From: Ruminiclostridium josui JCM 17888
GTDB lineage: Bacteria > Bacillota > Clostridia > Acetivibrionales > DSM-1351
Length of the DNA: 64,000 nt
Assembly: GCF_000526495.1 (NCBI RefSeq)
Contig: NZ_JAGE01000001.1
Span: 1,702,501-1,766,500, forward strand
Direction: 5' to 3'
Part shown: piece after piece, positions 1 to 9,107 of the stretch
Numbering within the stretch: position 1 is the first letter of the stretch
Layout of the letters: each line of letters opens with the position of its first letter
The notes under the pieces: generated by a model
What the model saw: only the letters and a program-made list of their open reading frames with translations
Told to the model about the DNA's origin: nothing
Databases searched by the model: none
Translations under genes and position numbers: made by a program

Positions 1-863
1 CATGCAAAATGCGGTGTTATTATGCAGTTTTTTGCACCAAGCAAAGGGTTATCTCCTGTTATTGGCTCAACAGACACCACATCTGTTCCTAAGCCCGCGA
101 GTTTTCCTGTTTTAAGAGCGTCTGCCACATCGTTTTCGTCAATAACTGGTCCTCTTGATGTATTTATAAGAAAAGCCCCATTCTTCATTTTAGATATTGT
201 AACCTTGTTTATTAGTCCTTTTGTATGCTCTGTCAGAGGACAGTGTACTGTTATAAAATCTGACTCGGCAAGTACCTTCTCCAATTTAGCATATTTTATA
301 TTATCCGTTTCAAGGTTAGGTTTTGATGTTCTGCTGTAAAACAATACTTTCATACCGAATATCTCTGCTATTTTGGCTACTCTTTGTCCTATGGCGCCAA
401 ACCCGATTATACCTAAAGTTTTATTTTTTATTTCAATAAGAGGATAGTCCCAAAATGAAAAATCAATGTTCTTTGTCCACTTTCCTGCATGGACAGCTCT
501 ATTATGTTCACCAACGTGGTGACAGAACTCTAGTATAAACGCAAATACCATTTGAGCTACTGAATCCGTACTGTATGCAGGTACATTTGTCACAATTATT
601 CCGAGTTCCTTTGCACATTGAATATCAACTACGTTATATCCTGTCGCCATTACGCCAATATATTTAACTGATGGGGTTTTTTCTAATATTTCTTTTGTAA
701 GAATTACTTTGTTTGTAAGAACTATTTCTGCATTATCAATTCTTTCAATTATCTTGTCAGCCGGAGTTCTGTCGTATACTATCAATTCGCCGAGTTGTCC
801 CATTGCATCCCAGGACATATCTCCTGGATTCAGTGTATATCCGTCTAATACAACTATTTTCAT
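1..863 (-). CDS. D-2-hydroxyacid dehydrogenase, C-terminus cut by window edge
   Basis: NAD-dependent D-isomer-specific 2-hydroxyacid dehydrogenase, interconverting a 2-oxoacid and a 2-hydroxyacid in the cytoplasm. It begins MKIVVLDGYTL behind a GGAGG site. A Rossmann motif GIIGFGAIGQ lies near the middle. The catalytic Arg (INTSRG), Glu (DVVSVEP) and His (TPHFA) of the family are all visible. About 287 codons are present, and roughly 30 more should lie beyond the left edge. It follows metI on the same strand after about 190 bp containing a terminator-like hairpin, so it probably has its own promoter. The exact substrate (glycerate, phenylpyruvate or another) cannot be read from the sequence. 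Confidence 0.85.
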   Translation of the reverse strand, partial: MKIVVLDGYTLNPGDMSWDAMGQLGELIVYDRTPADKIIERIDNAEIVLTNKVILTKEILEKTPSVKYIGVMATGYNVVDIQCAKELGIIVTNVPAYSTDSVAQMVFAFILEFCHHVGEHNRAVHAGKWTKNIDFSFWDYPLIEIKNKTLGIIGFGAIGQRVAKIAEIFGMKVLFYSRTSKPNLETDNIKYAKLEKVLAESDFITVHCPLTEHTKGLINKVTISKMKNGAFLINTSRGPVIDENDVADALKTGKLAGLGTDVVSVEPITGDNPLLGAKNCIITPHFA

Positions 864-909
864 GATTACCTCCAGTTAATGAGCTTATTTAGTATTAACC
901 CCTGTTCAA

Positions 910-968
910 AGGGAATTTATTCTAGCTATCATAATTTATTATACAATTATAATTCATATAAATTCCCT
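910..968. promoter_or_regulatory. Dyad flanking the dehydrogenase promoter region
   Basis: Two perfect 11-bp inverted arms, AGGGAATTTAT (910-920) and ATAAATTCCCT (958-968), flank an AT-rich stretch. On the minus strand that stretch contains TATAAT-like hexamers upstream of the dehydrogenase start. The spacing is too wide for a terminator. A regulator binding both arms is possible, but none is identified. Confidence 0.35.
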
Positions 969-984
969 GTTCCAGAGCATTTCT

Positions 985-1025
985 CAAATAAAAATAAAGA
1001 AGCTGCCTATCTATTGATGGGCAAC
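985..1025 (-). terminator. Probable terminator after metI
   Basis: On the minus strand GTTGCCCATC and GATAGGCAGC form an imperfect 10-bp stem with a 4-nt loop. A T-rich tract follows. It lies 30 bp past the metI stop. Confidence 0.5.
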
Positions 1026-1054
1026 TCCTCTATTGTTATTGTATAGGTACGTAT

Positions 1055-1714
1055 TTAATTTTTGGTTAACCGTTTCGCAATTTTTTCACCTGATACTTGG
1101 ATTATCTGGACAACAATTATTAATAAAATAACTGTTATAAACATTACATCCATCTGGTATCTATAGTAACCGAATCTGACTGCCAAATCGCCAATACCGC
1201 CTCCGCCGACAGTCCCTGCCATTGCCGAATATCCTATAATACTTATTATAGTTACTGTTAAAGCCCTTATTAAGGAAGGCAAAGCCTCCACCAGCAATAC
1301 ACCCGATACGATATGCTTTATTCCGCCTCCCATAGCTAAAGCTGCCTCTATCAAACCTTTATCAACCTCTTCAAAGGAAACTTCTGCAAGCCTTGCAAAA
1401 AATGCTATTGATGCAGCTGTCAATGGTACCGATGCCGCTTTTGGCCCTATAGTAGAGCCTACTAGCTTCAGTGTTACGGGAACTAAAAGTACCAGAAGAA
1501 TAACAAACGGTATGGATCTTATGATGTTTATGATAAAACCTGCAATAATATTAATTGTCCTGTTTTTATAAAGCAAGCTGTTGGAGGTTATGTAAAGAAT
1601 AAGTCCTAATAGTAGCCCTGCCACACAGCCAATAACTGTTGCAATAGACACCATCAATAAGGTTTCTTTTGCCGCTTTTCCCAGTTGGGATAAAAACTCT
1701 AAGCTATATTCCAT
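1055..1714 (-). CDS. metI: Methionine-type ABC transporter permease MetI
   Basis: Integral membrane permease of a D/L-methionine-type importer, 219 residues, the usual MetI length. Several hydrophobic helices are visible. The cytoplasmic coupling segment (EAALAMGGG, then VLLVEALPSLI) is where the ATPase docks. The start ATG overlaps the end of metN by 16 bp and is preceded by AAAGGAGA. It works with MetN and MetQ encoded just upstream. The transported substrate may be methionine or a related amino acid, and the operon neighbours leave that open. Confidence 0.9.
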   Translation of the reverse strand: MEYSLEFLSQLGKAAKETLLMVSIATVIGCVAGLLLGLILYITSNSLLYKNRTINIIAGFIINIIRSIPFVILLVLLVPVTLKLVGSTIGPKAASVPLTAASIAFFARLAEVSFEEVDKGLIEAALAMGGGIKHIVSGVLLVEALPSLIRALTVTIISIIGYSAMAGTVGGGGIGDLAVRFGYYRYQMDVMFITVILLIIVVQIIQVSGEKIAKRLTKN

Positions 1715-2736
1715 GCAGATTCTCCTTTCTTCCCATTGTAGTATGTAGTTATTTCTTCCACGTTGTCAGAAATAAACTGCTTTGCTCTCTCACATTCCTC
1801 CTGAGGCCCTTCAAGTGTCACGAAAAGTATACCTATTGGCTTCCCCTTAATATATTCTATTTTTCCGTGAAGTATATTGAGTATAATATCAAACTTTTTG
1901 TTTGCTAAAGATATAATGGGTTCTACGCTCTTATCTCCCTTGTATACAAGCTTTAGTATTTCACTCTCAAGAGATTCAACAATTTCTAAAGGCAGCTTTA
2001 TATTATCCTTTATAAGACTTTGTGTTATCTCATTTGATGGTGAAGCAAATATCTGATATGTATCGTTTTCTTCTATAATGACCCCCTGACTCATAACAGC
2101 TATTCTGTCAAATAGTGTTTTAGCTATCTCTAACTGATGTGTTATAAATACTATGGTTATTTCAAGTTCTCTGTTGATTTTCCTGAGAAGTTGTAAAATT
2201 TCCTCTGTTGTTTGAACATCCAAAGCCGAAGTAGCCTCATCGCACAGCAATACCTTTGGATTTGCTGCTAATGCTCTTGCTATTGCAACTCTTTGCTTTT
2301 GTCCTCCGCTCAGGTTGGCCGGATATACCTTTTCCTTATCAGATAGCCCAACTATTTCAAGGAGTTCCTTTACTCTTTTACTTCTATCCTGTTTGGGGTA
2401 ATTCTGAATTTTTAATGCAAATTCAATATTCTGACCTACTGTTTTTCTTGAGATAAGGTTAAAGTGTTGAAAAATCATTCCTATTTTTCTTCTAATATTT
2501 CGCAGGTTTTTGCCTTTTGCATTTGTTATATCTTCTCCATCCACAAATACCCTGCCTTGGGTGGGCTTTTGCAAACCGTTGAGAGTTCTTATAAGACTGC
2601 TTTTGCCCGCCCCGCTGGTGCCTACTATTCCGAATATCTCCCCTTTACGGATATGCAGTGAAACGTCTTTTACTGCTACAACATCTTTTTCTTTTTTCTG
2701 TTTGAATTCTACACTTACGTTTTCAAGTCTTATCAT
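1699..2736 (-). CDS. metN: Methionine-type ABC transporter ATP-binding protein MetN
   Basis: Cytoplasmic ATPase of the MetNIQ importer, about 345 residues. Walker A is GTSGAGKSS, the signature is LSGGQKQRVAIARAL, and Walker B is VLLCDEATSALD. The C-terminal ~75 residues form the NIL regulatory domain that in known MetN proteins binds methionine and inhibits transport. The start chosen is the ATG giving MIRLENVSVEF, because GGGGAGAGG sits just before it. An upstream in-frame ATG at 2760 has no good ribosome site. Confidence 0.92.
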   Translation of the reverse strand: MIRLENVSVEFKQKKEKDVVAVKDVSLHIRKGEIFGIVGTSGAGKSSLIRTLNGLQKPTQGRVFVDGEDITNAKGKNLRNIRRKIGMIFQHFNLISRKTVGQNIEFALKIQNYPKQDRSKRVKELLEIVGLSDKEKVYPANLSGGQKQRVAIARALAANPKVLLCDEATSALDVQTTEEILQLLRKINRELEITIVFITHQLEIAKTLFDRIAVMSQGVIIEENDTYQIFASPSNEITQSLIKDNIKLPLEIVESLESEILKLVYKGDKSVEPIISLANKKFDIILNILHGKIEYIKGKPIGILFVTLEGPQEECERAKQFISDNVEEITTYYNGKKGESAWNIA

Positions 2737-2790
2737 ATGACCTCTCCCCTCTTTAACCACGATAGCTTTTACTGATGAAACGGTAAGTTC

Positions 2791-3672
2791 CTATTTGCTG
2801 AACCATTCGGGGAAATCAAAATCCTTGAATATATTTTTATCGTCTTCTATTACGTTTCTAAATGCCTGTGATTTAACTATTTCTTCTATGTCCTTTACAA
2901 ACTTGGTTTCTTTATCTTGTGTCCTTACAGCTATAACATTTTTATAAGGTTCATCTAACTTTTCCTTGGCAACAGCTTCTGAAAGTTTCAATCCGGCTGA
3001 TATAGCAAAATTACCGTTTACTATTGCTATGTCTGCACTGTCCAGAGTTCTTGGAAGCTGTGCAGCTTCTGCCGGTGTAAAAACAAGTTTTTTAGGATTT
3101 TCGGCTATGTCATTTTCAGATGCCTTTGTTAAATCTATGTCAGGCTTTAAGGTTATAAGATTTACCTGTACAAGAAATCTTAGGGCTCTTGCCAGATTGG
3201 GAACATCATTTGGCAATGTAACTGTTGCTCCATCAGGTAATTCTTCAAGTTTTTTAATTTTTTTAGAAAATATCCCCATGCTAGCAGTTGGTATACTGAT
3301 TACTGGGCTAAGTTCAAGTTTGTGTTCTTTTGCAAAGTTCTCCAAATATACTGTATGCTGAAACAGATTAACGTTTACTTCTCCATTTCCAAGGGCAATG
3401 TTTGGTTGAACATAATCACTGAATTCCATAAGTTCAACATCATAGCCCTTTTTTTCAAGTTCAGGTTGTATAGCCAATTTAACCATATCTCCATATGGTC
3501 CCGGTGCTACCCCGAACACTATTTTCTTTTCACCGTCTTTACCTGCTGTCGACTGCTGCGATGATGATACGTTTGAATTTTGAGAAGAATTTGTACTGCC
3601 GCACGCTGCTACACCCAATCCCAATGCTAAAGTTAAAATACCTGCAATACTTGCTTTTATTATCTTTCTCAT
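2791..3672 (-). CDS. metQ: Methionine-type ABC transporter substrate-binding lipoprotein MetQ (NlpA family)
   Basis: Extracytoplasmic solute-binding lipoprotein of 293 residues. The signal peptide ends in a lipobox (GVAACG), so the mature protein starts at an acylated Cys near residue 24. A Ser/Gln/Asn-rich linker leads into the NlpA domain, with FGVAPGPYGDM at its first strand. It sits only 25 bp after the ferredoxin oxidoreductase beta gene on the same strand, so the transporter is probably co-transcribed with the catabolic genes. No S-box or T-box leader is seen in front of it. Confidence 0.9.
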   Translation of the reverse strand: MRKIIKASIAGILTLALGLGVAACGSTNSSQNSNVSSSQQSTAGKDGEKKIVFGVAPGPYGDMVKLAIQPELEKKGYDVELMEFSDYVQPNIALGNGEVNVNLFQHTVYLENFAKEHKLELSPVISIPTASMGIFSKKIKKLEELPDGATVTLPNDVPNLARALRFLVQVNLITLKPDIDLTKASENDIAENPKKLVFTPAEAAQLPRTLDSADIAIVNGNFAISAGLKLSEAVAKEKLDEPYKNVIAVRTQDKETKFVKDIEEIVKSQAFRNVIEDDKNIFKDFDFPEWFSK

Positions 3673-3697
3673 TTTAACACCCCTTTTTTCTAAAAAG

Positions 3698-4576
3698 TTA
3701 TATGTATCGTTCCTTTATAAATTTAATATGCTTATCTCTTTGCCTTTCAATTTTTTCAATATCTTTATCTGTCAAATGTTTGAAACGTCCTTGCCTTTTA
3801 AGATGTGCTCTAACGCTTGTGAACTCCTTCACATCTTTGTTAAGTTTGTACTTTCCGTCCTCATATTCTGCCAGATACCAAAGTCCGCATTCTATTGCTT
3901 CTCTTGCAATGTCTATGGTTTCACTGCTGTCTATCCCCCATCCTGTAGGACATGGTGCTGCAATGTGTATATATGATGTGCCATTGGTGTTTTTTGCTTT
4001 CTCCACCTTTCGGATATAATCTGGGATATTACCTATACTTGCTGTTGCAGCATATTTTATGTGGTGTGCCGCAACTATTTCAAACATATCTTTCTTGTTG
4101 TTTCTACTTCCATGTATGTGTTCACCGGGAGGAGTTGTTGTTGTTCTTGCACCATATGGTGTCAGGCTGCTTTGCTGAACTCCCGTGTTCATATAGGCTT
4201 CATTATCATAGCAAATATAGATAATTTTATCGCCTCGGTCTATTGCTCCTGATAATGCCTGAAGCCCGATATCTGCAGTACCTCCATCCCCTGCAAAGCC
4301 TACAACGTTACAATTCTCAATATTTAGTGAGTTAGCCGCCGCCCTGATTCCTGACAGCATGGCTGCTGTACTGGCAAAAGGTGATATCAATGCATTTACT
4401 CCAAAACAAAGCTGTGGGTATACAAATCCAACTGCAGACATACAACCGGCGGGGAGAACTACGAAAGTATTCTTGCCAAGCACCTTCAGCGCTAGCCTTA
4501 CTGCAAGGCTTCCACCACAGCCGCCACAGCCTTTATGCCCATAAAAGTATTCTTTTTTATCCAATTTATTTAGCAC
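3698..4576 (-). CDS. 2-oxoacid:ferredoxin oxidoreductase, beta (TPP-binding) subunit
   Basis: Thiamine-diphosphate-binding subunit, 292 residues, of a four-subunit anaerobic oxidoreductase (2-oxoacid + CoA + oxidised ferredoxin to acyl-CoA + CO2 + reduced ferredoxin). The N-terminus carries the CGGCGG cysteine cluster. The TPP motif is GDGGTADIG followed by DNEAYMNTG. It lies 2 bp from the alpha gene. The four-subunit layout fits pyruvate or branched-chain/aryl 2-oxoacid enzymes. Neighbouring aminotransferase and acyl-CoA ligase genes argue for an amino-acid-derived 2-oxoacid, but this is inference. Confidence 0.88.
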   Translation of the reverse strand: MLNKLDKKEYFYGHKGCGGCGGSLAVRLALKVLGKNTFVVLPAGCMSAVGFVYPQLCFGVNALISPFASTAAMLSGIRAAANSLNIENCNVVGFAGDGGTADIGLQALSGAIDRGDKIIYICYDNEAYMNTGVQQSSLTPYGARTTTTPPGEHIHGSRNNKKDMFEIVAAHHIKYAATASIGNIPDYIRKVEKAKNTNGTSYIHIAAPCPTGWGIDSSETIDIAREAIECGLWYLAEYEDGKYKLNKDVKEFTSVRAHLKRQGRFKHLTDKDIEKIERQRDKHIKFIKERYI

Positions 4577-4578
4577 CT

Positions 4579-5742
4579 CTACACCTCCAGTCCAATAAAA
4601 TTGACTGTACTTGTGTCTTTGTCAATATTTTTTAGTCGCCTGAATATTTTTTTAATATCTTGCTGGCTTATATTCTTCCCACCCAGACCGCCTATAAAGT
4701 TAAATATTTTTTTATTTGTATTCTTGAGGGCATCAGCGACATTTGTATAGACTGTTCCGTGATATCCGAAGGATATGTCTTTTTCCAGAACACCTATGAC
4801 AGCTGCATTACTGCAAAGCTCAAGTATTTCTTTTTCAGGGAAGGGTCTCATAAATCTAATTTTAACAACCCCTACCTTTTCACCTTGCAATCTCAGGACA
4901 TCTACTACGTCTTTCACCTGCCCTGTAATGCTTCCCAGCGTTACAAGTAAGGTATCCGCGTCCTCTGTTCTATAGCCTATGGCCAAACCCCCGTAACTTC
5001 TGCCTGTTATTTCTCCATATTGCTTGTCTAATTTTTCAATTATTTTACGTGAGTTTTCTATTGCTTGGTGTTGTTGAACTTTAAATCGTATATTATCCGC
5101 CGGACTTGATGAGAAAAATAAATTTTTGGGATTTTCTAAATCCATTTTTCCCTTAAGTTCAAAGCTCGGAAGAAATTTGTCTACCTGCTCTTCCTCGGGT
5201 ACCTCTATTGCTTCATATGTATGAGTCAACACAAAACCGTCCAAGTTTACCATAACAGGAGTCAATACCTCTTTGTGTTCAGCCAAAGCGTATGACTGTA
5301 TTATCATGTCAAGACTTTCCTGTGCATCTTCCACATAAACTTGTATCCACCCGCTGTCCAGCATTGCCAAAGAATCTCTCTGGTCTCCGAATATGCTCCA
5401 GGGAAGGGCCAGGGATCTATTGGCATTCATCATTACCAAGGGTACTCTCCCCCCGCTGGCGTAATGCATTACTTCTGCCATGTATAAAAGTCCCTGGGAG
5501 GATGTGGCTGTAAAAGTTCTGGCTCCAAGTACACTTGCGCCCATTACTGCTGATAATGCCGAGTGCTCCGACTCAACGTACATGTATTCCGCATTTAATT
5601 CCTGCCTTTCAACCATTTCAGCCAACCTTTCCACTACTATGGTTTGTGGTGTGATTGGATATGCGGCAATTACATTTGGCTTTGCAAGTTTTACACCGAT
5701 GGCTACTGCTTCATTTCCTGATACAAATACCTTGTTACTCAT
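4579..5742 (-). CDS. 2-oxoacid:ferredoxin oxidoreductase, alpha subunit
   Basis: Alpha subunit of the oxidoreductase, 387 residues. It has the N-terminal pyrimidine-binding domain (GNEAVAIG, AYPITPQT, E-H-S at YVESEHSALS) and a C-terminal transketolase-like domain (VTLGSITGQVKDV). The ATG giving MSNKVFVSG is chosen because AGGAGG lies 9 bp before it. An ATG three codons upstream overlaps that site. The gene start overlaps the end of the delta subunit gene, a sign of translational coupling. Confidence 0.88.
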   Translation of the reverse strand: MSNKVFVSGNEAVAIGVKLAKPNVIAAYPITPQTIVVERLAEMVERQELNAEYMYVESEHSALSAVMGASVLGARTFTATSSQGLLYMAEVMHYASGGRVPLVMMNANRSLALPWSIFGDQRDSLAMLDSGWIQVYVEDAQESLDMIIQSYALAEHKEVLTPVMVNLDGFVLTHTYEAIEVPEEEQVDKFLPSFELKGKMDLENPKNLFFSSSPADNIRFKVQQHQAIENSRKIIEKLDKQYGEITGRSYGGLAIGYRTEDADTLLVTLGSITGQVKDVVDVLRLQGEKVGVVKIRFMRPFPEKEILELCSNAAVIGVLEKDISFGYHGTVYTNVADALKNTNKKIFNFIGGLGGKNISQQDIKKIFRRLKNIDKDTSTVNFIGLEV

Positions 5743-6031
5743 TTGCCGCATCCTCCTTTTGCATTGTTATTGCATTCCTTCTACATTCTTTGGCACAAAT
5801 ACCGCATCCCTTGCAAAAGCTATAGTCTATGTCCATTTTGTTTTCTTCACTGAAAATTACTCCCTCGGGACATACAAGGTAACATAACCCGCAATTATTG
5901 CAAATAGTATTGTTTATAACAGGTCTTGCGTTTCTCCAGCCTTCCAGGGTTTCTGTGAGATGCATTGCAGGCCCGTAGGTACCCTCGGTTATTTCACCGG
6001 AAAAGTCTGTTTTCACAGTTGGTCTGCTCAT
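5735..6031 (-). CDS. 2-oxoacid:ferredoxin oxidoreductase, delta (2x[4Fe-4S]) subunit
   Basis: Small electron-transfer subunit of 98 residues. Two ferredoxin motifs are visible, CNNCGLCYLVCP and CKGCGICAKECRR. The second lacks the usual Pro after the last Cys but keeps all four ligands. It passes electrons from the TPP site to ferredoxin. The gene overlaps both neighbours by a few bases, so it belongs to one translation unit with the gamma and alpha subunits. Confidence 0.9.
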   Translation of the reverse strand: MSRPTVKTDFSGEITEGTYGPAMHLTETLEGWRNARPVINNTICNNCGLCYLVCPEGVIFSEENKMDIDYSFCKGCGICAKECRRNAITMQKEDAANE

Positions 6032-6558
6032 AATCTCACTCCCTTTGTATATGTGAATATATATTCTACAAGTTTTTGATTCTTTGATGCTATCCTCTCC
6101 GGCATATCATATTGGATTGCCGCTAATAGGCTGTCTTTTGACACTAGCTGAGTATTCGCTACAAGTACTGTAAGCATAGCAGTATTAGTTATTGGTACAC
6201 CGAGATATTCCTGTGCAACTTTAGTAGCATCAAAACTTATAATTTCAGAGTTGCTCTTTTCTTTGGAGGTATTGAGAATTAATTTTCCACCGGGTTTTAA
6301 TTTATTATGTAAACTTTCATGATAAAGACTTTCATCCAATATAACGATGTAATCGCTGAACTCACATTGGCTTCTGTTTCTAATAGGTACTTTATCTATT
6401 TTGGTATATGCAAATACCGGCGCACCACGCCTTTCGGGCCCGAAACTAGGAAAACTCAGTGCATACTTATTTTCATATAGACTTGCTGCTGCTCCAAGTA
6501 TTCTAGATGTAGTAAATGCACCCTGTCCGCCCCTACCTAAAAATGTTATTTCTATCAT
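6028..6558 (-). CDS. 2-oxoacid:ferredoxin oxidoreductase, gamma subunit
   Basis: Gamma subunit, about 176 residues, with the family signature FLGRGGQGAFTTSRIL near the N-terminus and the S-F-P-S-F-G-P-E-R-R-G-A-P segment typical of PorC/VorC proteins. The ATG giving MIEITFLG is chosen because AAAGGAGA lies 7 bp before it. An in-frame ATG ten codons upstream has no comparable site. It overlaps the delta subunit gene by 4 bp. Confidence 0.88.
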   Translation of the reverse strand: MIEITFLGRGGQGAFTTSRILGAAASLYENKYALSFPSFGPERRGAPVFAYTKIDKVPIRNRSQCEFSDYIVILDESLYHESLHNKLKPGGKLILNTSKEKSNSEIISFDATKVAQEYLGVPITNTAMLTVLVANTQLVSKDSLLAAIQYDMPERIASKNQKLVEYIFTYTKGVRL

Positions 6559-6590
6559 AAATACATCTCCTTTTGGTTTGCCAACCAAGG

Positions 6591-7748
6591 TTAAAAGAAT
6601 TTGCGGATGGTTTGCAGACGTTCCAGAGCCTTTTCCAGAGTTTCCTTTTTCTTTGCAAAGTGGAATCTTACATAGTTGTTTACATCCTCTTTAAAAAAAC
6701 TTGATCCCGGAACGGCCGCAACACCTACGTTTTTTGCAAGTCTTTCTGCAAACTCCCCGTCAGTTTTTATGCCGAACTCACTTATGTCTACCATTACATA
6801 ATAAGCCCCATCTGGCTTATGGTATTTAAGGCCTATTGAGTCCAGTCCCTTAAGAAAAAGCTCTCTTTTTTCTGCATACAGTCCTGCAAGTTCCCTGTAA
6901 TAGTCATCGCCAAAAGCCAATCCTGCCAGTGCCGCCTTCTGCAAGGGAGCTGCAGCACCAACTGTCAGAAAATCGTGAACCTTCTTGCAATTGTCTATTA
7001 CATTTTTCGGTCCTATTACATACCCCAGTCTCCATCCGGTTATTGAATATGTTTTTGACAAAGAACTGCAGGAGATGGTTCTTTCGAACATACCAGGCAA
7101 TGACGCAAAATATATATGTTTGCTTGGTTCATATACTATATGCTCGTAAACTTCATCAGTTATTACAAAAGCATCATATTTTGTAACCAATTCTGAAATA
7201 AATATTAGTTCTTCCTTTGTAAATACTTTTCCAATAGGATTTGAAGGGTTACACAGTATTAAAGCTTTTGCCCCCTCCTTGAATGCATTTTCCAGCTCTT
7301 CCTTATTAAATGTAAATTCCGGTGGATTCAGTGGAACATATATAGGTTTGGCGCCGCAAAGAATCGTATCTGCTGCGTAGTTTTCATAAAATGGTGAAAA
7401 TATAGCTACTTTTTCACCTGACTCACAAACTGACATCATTGCAGTCATCATGGCTTCTGTGCTTCCGCATGTTACCACTATGTTCTCGTCAGGGTTGAGT
7501 TTTATACCCATAAAATGTTCCTGTTTTTTTGCAACCGCTTCTCTAAAAAGAGGTGAGCCCCATGTTATTTCATACTGATGAGGGCCTTCTTCTGCTGCTT
7601 TTTTTAGGGCTTCAATTAATTGCTCCGGAGGGTCAAAATCCGGGAAGCCCTGTGAAAGATTTATTGCACCATATTGGTTAGCTATTCTTGTCATTTTCCT
7701 AATGATTGACTCTGAAAACCAGTCCAATCTTGTACTTAGTTTTGGCAT
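6591..7748 (-). CDS. Class I/II PLP-dependent aminotransferase
   Basis: Fold-type I aminotransferase, 385 residues. It has the N-terminal segment NLSQGFPDF, the NPSNPIGK loop, the Asp that contacts PLP (VITDEVYEHI), the Schiff-base Lys in SLSKTYSITGWRLGY, and the C-terminal Arg region VRFHFA. It resembles the aspartate/aromatic/methionine aminotransferases of the YbdL/kynurenine-transaminase type. It would turn an amino acid into the 2-oxoacid used by the oxidoreductase just downstream, or the reverse. The ATG is preferred over an in-frame GTG four codons earlier because GGAGGG lies directly before it. Confidence 0.88.
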   Translation of the reverse strand: MPKLSTRLDWFSESIIRKMTRIANQYGAINLSQGFPDFDPPEQLIEALKKAAEEGPHQYEITWGSPLFREAVAKKQEHFMGIKLNPDENIVVTCGSTEAMMTAMMSVCESGEKVAIFSPFYENYAADTILCGAKPIYVPLNPPEFTFNKEELENAFKEGAKALILCNPSNPIGKVFTKEELIFISELVTKYDAFVITDEVYEHIVYEPSKHIYFASLPGMFERTISCSSLSKTYSITGWRLGYVIGPKNVIDNCKKVHDFLTVGAAAPLQKAALAGLAFGDDYYRELAGLYAEKRELFLKGLDSIGLKYHKPDGAYYVMVDISEFGIKTDGEFAERLAKNVGVAAVPGSSFFKEDVNNYVRFHFAKKKETLEKALERLQTIRKFF

Positions 7749-7790
7749 TATTCCCTCCACAATACACTATTCTAGGATTTGCTTTCTGAT

Positions 7791-9107
7791 TTATTTTTCT
7801 GTTCTTATGTCTATAAGTCTTTTTGCCTTATGAGTTGCTCTTGGAAGTGCTCCTTCCGGATGTAAAATAACATCCTTCGGCTTTACTCCCAGATGGGTTT
7901 TAAGCTCATGGGTGATTATTTCTTTAAGCTCATCGTCCGCGATGTTTGAGCCTAATCTTTTTTCAACCTCTACACTAAATTTTGTAATGTGATTGTCTGT
8001 GAGTACTGTAACCCTGTACTCCCCTGTTAGATCCTTAATATTTCTTACGGTGTATTCTATATCGCTTGGGAATACATTCACACCGCCGCAAATAAACATA
8101 TCATCAACCCTACCAACTACATTTATTCTCTTATGGGTACGTCCGCATTTGCATTTCTTATTGGTATATGTAACAATGTCTCCCGTTCTAAAACGAATCA
8201 TAGGCCTAGCTTCTTTTCTTAGTGTTGTAAGAAGCATTTCTCCTCTTTCACCTTCTGCTACAGGTTCCCCCGTGTGCTCATCAACTACCTCCACCAGCAG
8301 ATGGTCTTCTGCAATATGAAGTCCTTCATGATACTCACATGCAGCAGCACATGCCCCGAATATATCCGAGATTCCATAAAAATCATATACATCTGCTCCC
8401 CATAAGTCCTCAATTGCTTTTCTGGTTGTCGGGATTGAACCACCCGGTTCTCCTGCAACTATTATTGTTCTGATGGATAAGTCTTTTTTTATGTCTATGC
8501 CCTTTTCTCTTGCAGTTTCCCCCAGATACCATGCATAAGACGGTGTTGTCCAGATTATGTTTGGTTGGTATTCCTGCAATATGAACAGTAGCCTGTCAGT
8601 AGGAATAGTCCCTGCCCATATACACAGTGCTCCAAGGTTTTGTGCCCCTATTACATCGGGCCCTCCCACAAAAAGTGAAAAATTAAGTGCATGTATGTAT
8701 CTGTCTTTTGGTCTCATTCCTGCTTGCCAAAACAATCTGCTCTCAACATCTTGAAATTCATCAAAATCTACTTTGCTAAAAGGGCTGGCAGTGGGCTTTC
8801 CTGTAGAGCCGCTGGAAGACGATATAAATACCACTTTTTCTTCATCCACCGTTATCAAGTCACCTAATATTGGCTTCTCATTCTGTCTCTCTCTAATTGT
8901 ATACTTTGTCAATATGGGGAACTTTCGTATATCGTCTAGAGTTTTTATACTATCCGGTGTAACTCCTGCTTTTTCAAAACTTTCTCTATAATATGGTGAT
9001 TTTTCATATGCCAGCTTTATCTGAGACTTTACACGCTCCAACTGGTAATCCTCCAGCTTTTCTCTGTCTATAGTTTCAATTTCTTCTGACCAATATTTTT
9101 TTTCCAT
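7791..9107 (-). CDS. Phenylacetate-CoA ligase family (AMP-forming acyl-CoA ligase)
   Basis: ATP + acid + CoA to acyl-CoA + AMP + PPi, 438 residues, the normal PaaK length. Visible motifs are the P-loop SSSSGSTGKPT, YGISDIFG, and the hinge region RFRTGDIVTY followed by a CKCGRTH segment typical of the family. It is the first gene of a tight minus-strand run (ligase, aminotransferase, oxidoreductase, metQNI). Phenylacetate, indoleacetate or a similar acid is plausible, but the substrate is not fixed by sequence. Confidence 0.85.
   Translation of the reverse strand: MEKKYWSEEIETIDREKLEDYQLERVKSQIKLAYEKSPYYRESFEKAGVTPDSIKTLDDIRKFPILTKYTIRERQNEKPILGDLITVDEEKVVFISSSSGSTGKPTASPFSKVDFDEFQDVESRLFWQAGMRPKDRYIHALNFSLFVGGPDVIGAQNLGALCIWAGTIPTDRLLFILQEYQPNIIWTTPSYAWYLGETAREKGIDIKKDLSIRTIIVAGEPGGSIPTTRKAIEDLWGADVYDFYGISDIFGACAAACEYHEGLHIAEDHLLVEVVDEHTGEPVAEGERGEMLLTTLRKEARPMIRFRTGDIVTYTNKKCKCGRTHKRINVVGRVDDMFICGGVNVFPSDIEYTVRNIKDLTGEYRVTVLTDNHITKFSVEVEKRLGSNIADDELKEIITHELKTHLGVKPKDVILHPEGALPRATHKAKRLIDIRTEK

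Noticed and set aside
2791-3700. S-box or methionine T-box in front of metQ
   Set aside because: Only 25 bp separate metQ from the upstream gene, and no riboswitch consensus is present.
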